Assembly: GCA_002179805.1 (NCBI GenBank) | Contig: NAVB01001750.1 | Location: forward strand, 1-25,770 | Reading direction: 5' to 3' | Source: Acanthamoeba lenticulata | Taxonomy: Eukaryota > Discosea > Longamoebia > Acanthamoebidae | Length of the DNA: 25,770 nucleotides | Shown: piece after piece, positions 9,901 to 19,766 of the stretch | Layout of the letters: each line of letters opens with the position of its first letter | Position numbering within the stretch: the first letter of the stretch is position 1 | Notes under the pieces: generated by a model | The model's database searches: none | What the model was told of the DNA's origin: nothing | The model's input: only the letters and a program-made list of their open reading frames with translations | Program-made: the position numbers and the translations under genes

Positions 9901-12781
9901 ATGCAGCCGTGGCCGCCACCACACCCATCACCATCGCCATCACCTTCTCCTCCTCCTCTTCCTCTGCCTCCGCAAGTGGCACCGCACCCGTGGCCTGTCC
10001 CAACGAGTGAAGTCCAGCTCCTCACCACCTATCCGAACGTTCTCGCGTGGGCAACATCACCGCCGCACCGCCAACTGCCCACCGGCAGGGGCCCTGACGC
10101 GTCGGGCCCGCCCCCCCTCCCGTTATCTCATGGCAGTACTGCTCCCGTTGTTCCGGGACCCCACCACCCCGGCGCGCCCGACATTCACTCCCGTGAGCAC
10201 TCTGCGGAGGAAGAGGAAGAGGGCCGGCAGCGCTCTGGAGGAGGGCGGCAGCCCAGCTCAGAGAGAACGGCGGGTGCCATCCGCACGCCAGCAGTGCGGG
10301 ACTTCCGGCGTGAGAAGTGGCCCCCACAGCACCCGCCCGCAGCCGAGGCCCTGCTGGCCTCTGAACTCTACTCCCTTTACCACCACGCCTCTTCCCCTCC
10401 TTTCTCCTCCTCCTCCTCCTCCTCTTCTTCTTCTTCTTCTTTCGTTGACAGAAGAGGAGCAGCCCACGCCAATGACCAGCCTCACCATCGAGGGCTCCAT
10501 AGCCCAGTTGACCTGACCGTGGGCACAGAAGACGAAGCTCAGTCACCACACGGCAAGGCCTTTGGCCTAGTGGGGCACCACGGTGCTGGCAGTGCCGAGC
10601 CACTCGCCTCACTCGATGGTCTTGTTGTTGTTGCCGTTGCGCCATCGGATGCTGCAAGGGAACGGCAGCAGCAGCTTGGAGCGAGCGGTAATGGCCGAAG
10701 AGCCAGCCACCACCGGCAAGGCGTATCCCCAACCCCGAGGGGCAGAGCAGCGGAGAGGGAACAACATGGAGGCGCGGTAGAGTGGAAGCAGACGCTGGCA
10801 CGACACCTTTCGTCCCTTCTCACGCGATGTCCTCCGGACGCGGCCACGACGGGGGCACCGTTGGCCGATCTCTCCGCTTCGTCAGCCTCCTTTTCGCTCG
10901 GTTCGTCGTCCTCTTCATTTTCGACGTCGTCCTTCCAGCTCTCCCCGCCAGATTCCACGTCATCTTCCTTTTCCTTGCGCTCCGCCCCATCCTCCTCCTC
11001 CTTTCACCTCCCCGGCGCTGCATCGCCTTCCTTCTCCTCTTTCTCCTTCCCTCCGCTTTCATCGTCTTCTTCTTCATCATCATCATCGAGGGCTTCGTCT
11101 TCATCATTTTCATTCACGTCGGCGTCGTTCTCCTTCCCGTCGTCCACCAACACCACCAATACTGCCAGCACCTGCTCCCCTCTGCCCCAGTCGGGGGCGA
11201 CCTCGCCGTCGCTCTCGTCAGCTCCATTATTTGTCCCCTCGTCCCACGCGGGGACGGAGGTGGCGGGCCAGGCCAGTGTCGAGAGTGAAACTGAAACCGA
11301 AACCGAAACCGAAACCGAAGGCGCTGGTGGGCTTGGCGGACATCTGTCTGTGTCTGAGCGCGCCGGCATCCACGCACTCTATCGGGACATCGTACGCCGA
11401 GAGCATGAGCGGCAACTTCAGCGCAAGGAGCGCAAGCGCAGGTGGATCTGGGAGGACGAGCGCCTGCAGCGAAAGCGGCACCTTGTCCATTCGCAGCAGC
11501 AGCAGCAGCTTCAACGATCAACTCGGTCATCAGAGGACGAGGCCGGGACTGAAGAGGAGCGACGTCCGACGGCCCTGAAAGCAGGCCTCGGCGAGGCCAG
11601 TGGTGATCATGAGACCGCGGAGGAGGAAGGGGGCAGTATTCGTTCCTCCACAGCCTCCTCTTCCTCCTCCTCCTCCTCAGGCGTCGCTCCGCCGTCAACG
11701 CGGGCGCCCACTTCGTGGTCAAAGACGGCGGGTGGCTCACTGCTGGCCGAGATTGGGACGGGGCTGCAATTTGCGCGCGACAAGAGAGCTGCCCACCACC
11801 CGAACCTCCGCCAGCAGACTTACACGCAAGACAAAGAAGAAGAGGAAGAAGAGGAAGAGGAGGGAGACCGCAAAGCCGCGCCTCCGCGGCCCCAGGTGCT
11901 GGAGGGGGAATGCGTTCAAGTATGCGGCAACCCCGACAAGACTGAACGACGCCGGGACGACGATAGAAGTTCCTGGATCATGCGCCCAAGCGATGCGGGC
12001 GAAGAGCGGCGCAAGCGGCAGAGCCGACAGGAGCAGCTGGCTCATTACCAGGCCACCGTACGTGCGGCTCCGTGGTCGTGCCCGCGTGTGTGCGTCCGTG
12101 CTAAAGCGGGTCCGTGTTGCGCAGTTGACGGCGTCACGCCAGGACGGATTCCTGTCTGCAGGATCTGGGGCATGGCCCTCCCCCGTTGGCGCTTCTCCGC
12201 AACAACACCGTGTTGCTCCTGCTCCTCGTGCACCTCTTTTCGTTGCGGATGTCCCACCGCCGACGGGTGAAACGTTTGTCTCGCTGGCGGATGCGCTGCA
12301 GTCATCATCACGCACGTTCTTCGGGGCGGAGCTACCAAACGCGGGTGCAGTCGAGCCGCCTCTGGCAACAATGGCCCATCGCTTCCACCCTTCGGCTCTC
12401 TCCTGGCCCGGAGAGCTGCCGCCTCGCTACGCGGGCTGGGAGCAGGGGCAGGAGCAGGAGCAGGGGGAGTCGGCACGCTCACCGCCCCTTTTCGTGCCCT
12501 GGTACTGGCAGCCCGTGCCTCCTTCCTCTCTGCCGCCGCTGCCCTCGACTCTTGTCTCGGCGCCTCCTCCGCCGCCCGTGCAGGAGTGGGGCGCCGAGAT
12601 AATCGCCGATTCTCCGGCGGGCATGGGGGGAGGAGGAGGAGGAGCTGCCGCGTCAGCGTATCCCTGGCCCCTGCCCTCCTCGTGGCCGCGCTCTCCAGCA
12701 CCCTCCGCACCGCTTCCTCGCCTGCCGGGCGGTCCTCTTCTTCCTCTTCCTTCTCCTCCTCCGCCCGAGGGACCTCCTTAA
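9901..12781 (+). CDS. Large low-complexity, mostly disordered protein
   Basis: Not recognised. One 719-codon open frame (9901-12057) splices through a 67-nt intron (12058-12124, GTACGT...GCGCAG, phase 0) to a 219-codon exon ending at 12781, for 937 aa. Composition changes along its length: Pro/His-rich at the N-terminus; poly-Ser encoded by TCC/TTC-type repeats near 10404-10440 and 10890-11110; an (ET)n stretch; a highly basic probable helix (ALYRDIVRREHERQLQRKER) around residues 490-520; a Gln run; an acidic E-run; and a Pro/Gly-rich C-terminus. The short charged helix is the only segment likely to fold. The start is uncertain: 9901 is the first ATG of the open frame, but upstream exons may exist (see 9150-9900). 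Repeat tracts make the reading frame sensitive to sequencing errors. Confidence 0.55.
10404..10440 (+). repeat. TCC/TTC trinucleotide tract (poly-Ser)
   Basis: An uninterrupted run of TCC, then TTC, triplets inside the disordered-protein gene. In the coding frame it reads as poly-Ser. Similar shorter tracts recur at about 11037-11110 and 11656-11680. Confidence 0.8.
11287..11319 (+). repeat. In-frame GAAACC hexanucleotide repeat encoding (Glu-Thr)n
   Basis: One GAAACT unit is followed by four exact GAAACC units (11293-11316) and a final GAA. A hexamer repeat preserves the frame and encodes alternating Glu and Thr. It supports this frame being the coding one, although a hexamer leaves all frames open. 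Confidence 0.85.
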
Positions 12782-13010
12782 GGAGGAGGAGGAGGGGGAG
12801 GGCTGTTGTGTCTAAACGTGGCTTTATATTAACGCTAGAATACTAGTTTCATCTACTGTTATTCCTCTGTGTGTTTGTTTGTTTATCTCTTTTTTCTCCC
12901 CCCCCCCCTTTCCTGATGATTGATTGATTGATTATATGATGATGATGGGTCTGTACAGCGGAGGCCCACGCCCCAATCCCCCCTCCCCCCCCCAAGGAAG
13001 AAAGATCTCT
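12782..13010. other. Convergent 3' intergenic region with microsatellites
   Basis: These 229 bp lie between the stop of the disordered-protein gene (plus) and the stop of the Rab gene (minus). They contain a GGA-rich start, a C10 run near 12899-12908, a (TGAT)n tract near 12917-12933 running into ATGATGATG, and a second C-rich stretch (12978-12993). No gene is seen, and this is probably 3' UTR for both neighbours. Confidence 0.5.
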
Positions 13011-14229
13011 TTAGCACATGCACGAGGAGGCAGCTGGCTCCCGATCGAATTCGTCGAGCGAGACCACGGGCCCAAGGCTCGCTGGCGCCGGCACCGCCCT
13101 CACTGCGCACAGCAGTTCCATGTTTTGGAAGGAAGGATGGGGAGGAGGAGGAGTGATGAGTGATGAGCAACACGCGTCTCTCTCCGTTTGAGGCCAACGC
13201 GCGCCCGGGAAAGACACGTGCGGCGCGCGGCATTCATGCCCCCCCCCCCAACACTCGACTATCGGAGGAAAGGGACATCCAAATGGATTGTGTGGGGGGG
13301 GGGTGCAAACCAAGAGACTCGAAGAGGGCGTCGACATTATCGCCGGTCTTGGCCGACGTTTCAAAGTAGAGGAAGCCCTCGTTGAGCGCATAGGACTGGC
13401 CCTCGCGCATGAGCCGGTTACGGTCCGCGACTTTATCCGCCTTGTTAGCCACCACGGCGATCACAAGCGACTTATTCTTGTTGTGCCGCCCAATCACCTC
13501 CTTCCGCAGCTTTTCCACCCACTGCTTCAGCCGCTCGAACGAGTCCTGCGCCCCCCCCCCACGTGGAGAAAACAAAAAAGGAACAAAAAATACCAAATGA
13601 ATTCGTGGAAATGGAAGAGGGAGAGGGGGAGGAGGCATAAACGCGCGTACAGGATCCTCCACGTCGTAGACGAGGATCACGCCCTGCGCGCTTCGGTAGT
13701 ACTGGTCCGTGATTGCATCGTACTGCGCGCCACAAATTGTTTGTTACAAGGCAACGAAAAAAAAAGGTGTACGTGGCTTGGACTGGCGCAGCACTCAAAG
13801 GAAGGCCAAAAGCGCCTTGATGATGATGATGAAGAAGAAGAAGGAGAGGGGGAACAACGGACCTGCTCCTGACCCGCTGTGTCCCAAATTTCAACGAGGA
13901 CTTTGCTGCCTTCGAGCTCCACGACCTTGTGCAGGTGCATGGCTGCCCACGCCGCGGCGGAGCCTCAGGACAAAAGGGATGCACCTTGGCGTAGCGAGGG
14001 GAAGCAAGACATACCACCAACGGTGGCAAACTGGTGTTCATCAAACTTGCCTTGCGTGAAGCGCCGAGCTAATGAAGTCTTTCCCACAGACCATCTGTTT
14101 ACAACACACACACCATGGTTTTGCCTTGGTTGTTGAAATTTCATCATGAAAAGATCCAACAGATAGTGGAGATGCATACCGGCCCAAGGTCACGAGCGTG
14201 ATCTTGTAATCATGGCTAGCCGAAGACAT
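13011..14229 (-). CDS. Rab-family small GTPase (Rab21/Rab5-like)
   Basis: A GTP-dependent switch for vesicle traffic. The Rab21/Rab5 resemblance suggests an endosomal role, which is inference. Exons are 14229-14180, 14094-14015, 13942-13863, 13722-13651, 13545-13311 and 13102-13011. All are in phase, giving 202 aa, the usual Rab length. Motifs: P-loop GRWSVGKT (16-23), switch I FATVG with Thr41, switch II WDTAGQEQ (63-70), NKAD (128-131), TSAK (157-160) and a C-terminal CMC for double geranylgeranylation. The phrase GVILVYDVED and the KQWVEKLRKEV helix are typical Rab. Oddities are the Arg-Trp in the P-loop, where Rabs usually have Asp-Ser, and Gln after DTAGQE, where Arg is usual. The last intron (13310-13103) contains C10 then G11 on the transcribed strand. 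The gene diverges from ABCF2. Confidence 0.93.
13239..13303 (-). repeat. Intronic C10 / G11 homopolymer pair (minus sense)
   Basis: On the transcribed (minus) strand of the Rab gene, C10 (13303-13294) begins 7 nt after the donor of the last intron. G11 (13249-13239) follows after a 44-nt spacer. This is the same 5'-C / 3'-G order as in plus-strand genes, so the polarity follows transcription rather than the chromosome strand. Confidence 0.8.
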
Positions 14230-14538
14230 GCCCCTGCGGCCACTAGTGCACGTATCGGGCCACAAATCTATTTCATTAAAGAAAAACTATTTCCTGTACC
14301 TATTCTCATTGTGCTCAGTCCTTCCGAGCTTTTTCCGGGGATAATGGAGAAAACATGGAATATTCAAAGTCCGAGGGTCTCTTGTCGGTGTTGGTCTTTT
14401 TGGCTTCATCTTTGTCTTTGACCTCCGATCATCTCGCTTCGATTGCCATCCTAGGCCTGTGCAACTGCGTTCTCAACTCAATCTTTCTTGGACGATCGTT
14501 CATTTCTTTTATCACATTTCCAATCTCCGATACACAAA
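14230..14538. promoter_or_regulatory. Divergent intergenic region, Rab / ABCF2
   Basis: These 309 bp separate two divergent start codons. The stretch is clearly more AT-rich than the flanking coding sequence, as at 14269-14300 and 14340-14365. It must hold both promoters and leaders. No specific element is recognised. An ATG at 14355 opens a frame overlapping the ABCF2 start; it may lie outside the transcript or be an upstream ORF. Confidence 0.4.
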
Positions 14539-16475
14539 ATGCCGAAGCGCGGAAACAAGGGACACAGGAAGGTGACCAAGAAGGGCGATGCCGCTCCCGC
14601 CGCCACCGTCCCGTTGACGGAAGAACAGCAGAAGGAGCTCGAGGCCGCCGCGCGAACAGCCACCGGTGTTCTCGCATCGCTCCCTCTCGCCAGGGACATT
14701 AAGATCGAGCAGTTTTCTCTCAATCTGGCTGGTGTGGAGCTCCTGATCGACGCTAAGCTTGAGCTGAACATGGGTCGGCGTTACGGCCTCATCGGGCTGA
14801 ATGGATCCGGCAAGAGCACCTTCCTCAAGTGTCTTGCTGCCCGCGAGGTGCCCATCCCAAAGCACATCGACATTCTGCTGGTGGATCGCGAGCAGCGTGC
14901 CAGTGACTTGACTGCCCTTGAATGCGTGCTGGAGGATCTGGCGGGCACGAAGGAGCGCCTCGAGCTAGAGGCTGAAGGTACGCAGTTTCACTGGCCAGCG
15001 CTTCGTCTCTTTTTTTAAATGTTTTTGTGTCCCATTCATGGAGGCTGTTTTGGCGCCATCTCTGACGTTGTGTTTGTTTGTTTGTTTGTTTTTTTTTTAA
15101 TGTTTGTTTTTCAAAAATATTTAAAAAAAACCCAGACCTGTGCATGACGGAGGAGGGTGCGGAGAGCGACCTGCTGACGCAGATCTACGAGCGCCTGGAC
15201 GCGCTCGACGTGGACAAGGCGACGGCGGAGGCGAGCAAACTGCTGTTCGGCCTCGGGTTCACGGCGGAGATGCAGCGGAAGAAGGCGCGCGAGTTCAGCG
15301 GCGGCTGGCGGATGCGAATTGCGCTGGCCAAGGCGCTGTTCGTGAAGCCGACGATGCTGCTGCTGGACGAGCCGACGAACCATTTGGACCTGGAGGCGTG
15401 CGTGTGGCTGGAGGAGTACCTGAAGGAGTACCCGACGATCCTGGTGATGGTGAGCCACAGCCAGGACTTTTTGAACGGCGTGTGCACCAACATCATGCTG
15501 CTCAAGGACCGGCAGCTGACGTACTACGGCGGCAACTACGACACGTACGTGCGGTCGCGGCAAGAGAAGGAGACCAACCAGATGAAGCAGTACGAGTGGG
15601 AGCAGGCGCAGATCGCGCACATCAAGGACTACATCGCGCGATTCGGCCACGGCTCGGCCAAGCTGGCCGCGCAGGCCAAGTCGCGGCAGAAGGTGCTCGA
15701 CAAGATGACCGACGCCGGCCTGACGGAGCGCGTGACGGCCGACCGGCTGCTGAAGCTCGAGTTCACGGACGTGGGCACGCTGCCGCCGCCCGTGCTGCAG
15801 TTTGTCGACGTGAGCTTCGGGTACAACCTGCCCGCCGGGGCCAAGAAGGGCAACTTCCTCTACCGCAAGCTCGACTTTGGCGTGGACCTCGACTCGCGCA
15901 TCGCGCTCGTCGGCCCCAACGGCGCCGGCAAGTCGACCCTCCTCAACCTCATGGAGGGCAGCCTCACCCCGACCGACGGCATGGTCAAGCGCCACCTCAA
16001 GCTCCGCATCGGCAAGTACAAGCAGCACCTCATGGACCAGCTCGACGGCAACCTCACCCCGCTCGAGTACCTCATGCAGTGCTTCCCCGAGAACAAGGAG
16101 GTCGAGGCCATGCGCGCCGCCATGGGCAAGTTCGGCCTCACCGGCAAGATCCAGATCACCCCCATGCGCGTCCTCTCCGACGGCCTCAAGAGCCGCGTCG
16201 TCTTTGCCTGGCTCGCCTGGCAGGAGCCCCACCTCCTCCTCCTCGACGAGCCCACCAACCACCTCGACATCGAGACCATCGACTCCCTCGCCGACGCCAT
16301 CAACAACTGGGACGGCGGCATGGTCCTCGTCTCCCACGACTTCCGCCTCATCGAGCAGGTCGCCAAGGAGATCTGGCTCTGCGAGAAGCAGACCGTCACC
16401 CCCTGGACCGGCTCCATCCGCGCCTACAAGAAGCACCTCAAGGCCCGCATGGACGAGGCCGAGAAGAAGCACTAG
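14539..16475 (+). CDS. ABCF2: ABCF2-type ATP-binding cassette protein
   Basis: A soluble twin-ATPase of the ABCF family, which acts in the cytosol on ribosomes and translation and has no membrane domain. Exons are 14539-14977 and 15136-16475 with a 158-nt intron (GTACGC...CCCAG, phase 1), giving 592 aa; human ABCF2 is slightly longer. The N-terminus is Lys-rich. NBD1 has Walker [10 protein letters not shown] (about residue 87), signature [15 protein letters not shown] (about 199), Walker [12 protein letters not shown] and H-loop VSHSQDFL. The linker is charged and helical. NBD2 has Walker [10 protein letters not shown] (about 404), a degenerate signature [16 protein letters not shown] (about 491), Walker [12 protein letters not shown] and VSHDFRLI. 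The LSDG..AWLAW signature and the C-terminal [13 protein letters not shown] separate ABCF2 from ABCF1 and ABCF3. Synonymous codon use changes sharply between the two NBDs (see findings). Confidence 0.97.
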
Positions 16476-16878
16476 AGTCTGTGTGGAGTCGCGCCCCTCT
16501 TCCTCCCGTTCCCTTTTTTTTGTTCCGGCGATCGCCGTCCTCCACCTCACATCTCCATCCCTCCGCCGCCCCACGAAAGAGAAGAGCTCTCCCCCCTCCA
16601 TTCCCCTTCCTCATGAAGCACGACGACGTCGGTGGGCCACCTGCGTGACAACACAAAGGCCCGCTACGTCGTCTCCTCCTCAAGAGATCTATTTATTTTT
16701 TGCGCCTCAAAAATAAATCGTCTTTTCAGAGTCTCGTGTGTGCTTCTTTTCTCACATCCGGCCGCTTCACCGAACCCGCCAGCGACACAAGGCCACAACA
16801 CACAAAACAGACGACGGAACAAGAGGGCGAGGAGAGCTTTCAATTTCCACTCACGTGGCCCACACCAACACAACAGAA
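16476..16878 (+). other. Intergenic region with AATAAA signal
   Basis: These 403 bp separate the stop of ABCF2 from the start of the RNA ligase gene on the same strand. The first part is C/T-rich 3' UTR-like sequence. An AATAAA hexamer at 16712-16717, in an AT-rich pocket, is a candidate polyadenylation signal for ABCF2. The remainder should hold the RNA ligase promoter and leader. No additional gene is seen. Confidence 0.5.
16712..16717 (+). terminator. Candidate poly(A) signal AATAAA
   Basis: A canonical hexamer about 237 nt after the ABCF2 stop codon, preceded by ATTTATTTTTT. The assignment rests on motif and position only. Confidence 0.45.
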
Positions 16879-17838
16879 ATGGCGAGTGAGTTCTTTCCCT
16901 TCCCGCGCACGCCCCACATGGCAGGCAGTGCTGTGGTGGACGACGACCAAGTGGTGGACGACAGCGCCCTCCGTTATCTGCTGGACGGCACCGATGACGG
17001 GCTGGCGATCGTGGTGCAGGAGAAAATGGACGGCACCAACGTGAGCCTCTACTTTGAGGACGAGTGGTGCCCCGTCCTCCAGAAGCGTTCTGGCATTATC
17101 ACCTCCGGTTCCACCTCCCTTCCACCTGGTGGAGGCGGCGCGCTGAGGCTGACCCCCCCACTGCTGGTTCACATCCATTGACGGGCTTGTGCGTACAACA
17201 CCAACCTCAATGTCATAACAGGAGAAAAGGCGCAGTATGACGTGTTCCGCGAGTGGGTCTACGAGCGCATGGACGAGCTCTACGCCGTGCTGGGCAAGCG
17301 CCAGTACGTTCTGTTCGGCGAGTGGCTGTGGTGCCAGCACGCTGTCCACTACGACCAGCTGCCCTCCTACTTCCTCGCCTTTGACCTCTTTGACATCTCC
17401 CAACGGCGCTTCCTCTCCTACGACCGCATGCTGCGGGTCTTGGACGGGCGCGTGCCCGTCGTGCCTCTCCTGTGGCACTCGGCGCACGCATCTACGTCGT
17501 CGACGGCGCAGAGTCGCTACGAGGAGCTGAAGAAGCACGTGGGGGCGGAGGCCGTCGCCAAGAAGTCATCGACCCACGGGCGCGAGGTGATGGAGGGGGT
17601 CTACGTGCGCGTGGAGCAGGGCGGGTGGGTCAAGGACCGATTCAAGATGCGGCGCAAAACCTTCACCGCCGGCCGTGAAGGCTTCACCACCCACATCAAA
17701 AATAACTCGCTCGGAGCTGGCGGCTCATCATCTTCCTCGTCGTCAACGTCCACGACCCCGACGGCCGCTGCGGGACAGCCGCGGCAGGACCAGAGCCCCG
17801 CCAAGAACGGCAAGGGCCGAGGAGGAAAGAAGAAATGA
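16879..17838 (+). CDS. ATP-dependent RNA ligase (T4 Rnl2-like nucleotidyltransferase)
   Basis: Predicted to join RNA ends through ligase-AMP and RNA-adenylate intermediates. Exons are 16879-17107 and 17222-17838, with one intron and a phase 1 junction, giving 281 aa. The covalent nucleotidyltransferase motif I is EKMDGTNV, with Lys49 as the predicted AMP-accepting residue. Motif III lies in YVLFGEWLWCQHAVHYDQLP, followed by YFLAFDLFD (IIIa). Motif IV is MEGVYVRVE (about residue 200). Motif V is WVKDRFKMRR (about 211-220). All core catalytic motifs are therefore present. The C-terminus is a Ser/Thr-rich linker ending in a Lys-rich tail (GKGRGGKKK), with no recognised C-terminal ligase domain. 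The donor could alternatively be GTGGAG at about 17132, which keeps the phase. Likely roles are RNA repair or tRNA/rRNA editing. A DNA ligase or capping enzyme is less likely given the small size and motif spacing. Confidence 0.88.
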
Positions 17839-17935
17839 TTGTGGAAAATGTTGCTGCAATGTAACCAGACACCAGAAGGAAAAAGTCGGGCCAACAGATA
17901 ACTTCTCCTCCTCTCTTTTTTGGGCGCTGAAGAGA

Positions 17936-19597
17936 ATGAAAAGCAGCCTCCCATCTACCCCGCGCGAAGGCATGGCGGAGGCGGATGTCTATAAGATGCT
18001 GGAGAAGGTTCTTGCCAGCGCACACCACTCTCTTCTATTCTTCTCGCGCTGACTCGCCTCGCACCACCTTGACCCAGATGCGCAAGGAAAACAACCAGCT
18101 CAAGCTGGAGAACAGCCAGCTCTTCAAGGAGCTCGACATCATCAACAGGAAGGTCCGGACCAAGTTTGGTACACAACCCCAGTGCCGCCAGAGCCGTGTA
18201 ACTGTGGTGGGGCCTGAGCTTGTGTGGCGGGAGTACTCCTAGGCAAGCGCGCCACCTTGGAGACCCTGATGGCTGCCGATGAAGTGGCCTACACCGTCAA
18301 CACAGAGCTCTCCTACTCTGTCCCTCTTGCGTGCGTAGTGAGCGTGTAGCACAATGAGTGGGGCCCCACGTGCTGAAGCGAGGTGGTACAAAAACCAGGA
18401 CGTTCATGGACAAGTTCTACAAAATGTACCCCGATGCGCAAGCCCGGTTGGAGGTCTACGAACGGCGCGGTCGGCAGTGCTCTTTCGCGGTGCCTGTCGA
18501 ACGTATGTATAAGGGTTTTCTCCGCCCAATGGCGTTGCCGATGAACACTCGTGGGGGGTTGGGCGGGCGTTGCGTCCAAACAAGGAAGCGGAATCAGAGG
18601 TGGTGAGCTGCCTATGCGTGGACCATACAGCAAGATGATCAAAGGGTGGCGTGAGCAACCCTTGCCGGAAGTGCTCGACACACAAGCTGAGCCCACCATG
18701 GTCACCAAACAGTTTGCAAGGTGGGCTTCCACCGCTCCACTTCCTACACTTGGCGTACTCACAAGAGAGTTGGCCAACCAACTACCGCAGAGACTTGCCT
18801 TCGTTGATCCGAATCAACGGCAGAGTTGTGCCAGGTGCGTCTGACAACGAAAAGGTGGTGAATGCGTACAACATCATCACCCAGGCCACACGTTGCAACG
18901 AGGTACGTGCCTAACCGCGTGGTGGCCAAGCCTGGGTCAGCGCTCTCAAGCCACTTCCTACACGCACGCCACAGATACTCACGCAGAAAGTGATGGAGGT
19001 GGCGAACCAAAATCTTGGGATCATTCTGTATGAAGATCTCGTCAACCACTACTCTGAGGTATGCTTGGTGTTCACCACTCCGGGCCTCCTTGAGATCCGA
19101 TCATCTCATCATGTGCGGGGGACAGAGCGGCTTTTTAGTAAAGCAGACGTGGTATCACTACCTGGACATCACCTTCCCTCCGCCGGTCAAGCACAAGCGG
19201 AACAACGCTGCCGAGGTACCTCGTCTGCCTGGCAAGCTCATTCCCAATCACATGTTTGGTATTGTTAACTTCTAGGGATCTCCAGGACGAGGTCAGCATC
19301 TACATGTTGGCCATCTTCGAGCTGCAAAACAGCGAATTGGACAACAATCCGCCTCTCTTCATCAAGTCCATGCTGGAGGTCACCTTCTCAATGGACGACA
19401 ACAGTGTTTCTTCTGCCTTTCATGCGCCACCCGGCTTCGCCCCTTCTTCATCGTCAAGCACGGAAGCTTCAAACTCCGAACGAATGGTCCACGCGATCTT
19501 CTCCACCCCAACCTTCAACATCCTCCCCTTCCTCCACTCCATCGACCTCGACGACGACTCCCTTCTGCTTTCTCCCCCTGCACCAGATCATGCGTGA
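17936..19597 (+). CDS. Unrecognised 331-aa protein (9 exons) with N-terminal coiled coil
   Basis: Family not recognised. Exons are 17936-18007, 18078-18168, 18243-18330, 18399-18502, 18585-18720, 18791-18902, 18975-19058, 19147-19215 and 19286-19597. Every junction is GT-AG and in phase, and the frame closes at TGA. An N-terminal coiled coil (NNQLKLENSQLFKELDIINR) is followed by a folded-looking region that is not low complexity: KFYKMYPDAQARLEVYERRG, then ELPMRGPYSKMIKGW, TKQFARDLPSLIRINGRVV, ANQNLGIILYEDLVNHYSE and SIYMLAIFELQNSEL. The C-terminus is Ser-rich, then hydrophobic and acidic. There is no signal peptide, membrane helix or catalytic motif I can name. An internal ATG at 17972 is an alternative start. 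The gene starts only 97 bp after the RNA ligase stop. Confidence 0.7.
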
Positions 19598-19766
19598 ATG
19601 AACGCAAGTACGTAGGTGTGTGTGTATGGATGTATGTACACCTTCTTGCTACCGGCAGCAAGAAGGAAGAAAAAAAAGAGAGAGAGCGTGTCTCCCAACA
19701 AGGCAAAAAAGACCCGGGAGGGGGGGTATGATGAAGGGTGGCTGCTCCTCCAAGGGGGGGGGCTCA
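19598..19766. other. Convergent 3' intergenic region
   Basis: These 169 bp lie between convergent stop codons. The stretch contains a TG/TA-rich part, a purine tract (19667-19685) and G runs. On the minus strand, a GTGATG donor at the end of the 498-aa gene and a pyrimidine-rich acceptor near 19655 would permit an extra exon ending at 19588. That exon would overlap the last codons of the plus-strand gene. I treat the region as untranslated. Confidence 0.45.

Noticed and set aside
15111..16601. 496-codon open frame on the minus strand opposite ABCF2
   Set aside because: It mirrors the GC-ending codons of ABCF2 exon 2. Its product is an unnatural Leu/Val/Glu/Asp-rich string with no motifs, whereas the plus-strand protein has all ABCF2 motifs.
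15140..16648. 502-codon alternative plus-strand frame over ABCF2
   Set aside because: An Arg/Ala/Pro/Gly-rich shadow frame created by the lack of A/T-rich codons. It has no start context and no domain.
18404..18781. Minus-strand Cys-containing frame over the 331-aa gene
   Set aside because: It looked zinc-finger-like at first, but the plus strand gives a fully phased nine-exon gene and the Cys spacing fits no finger.
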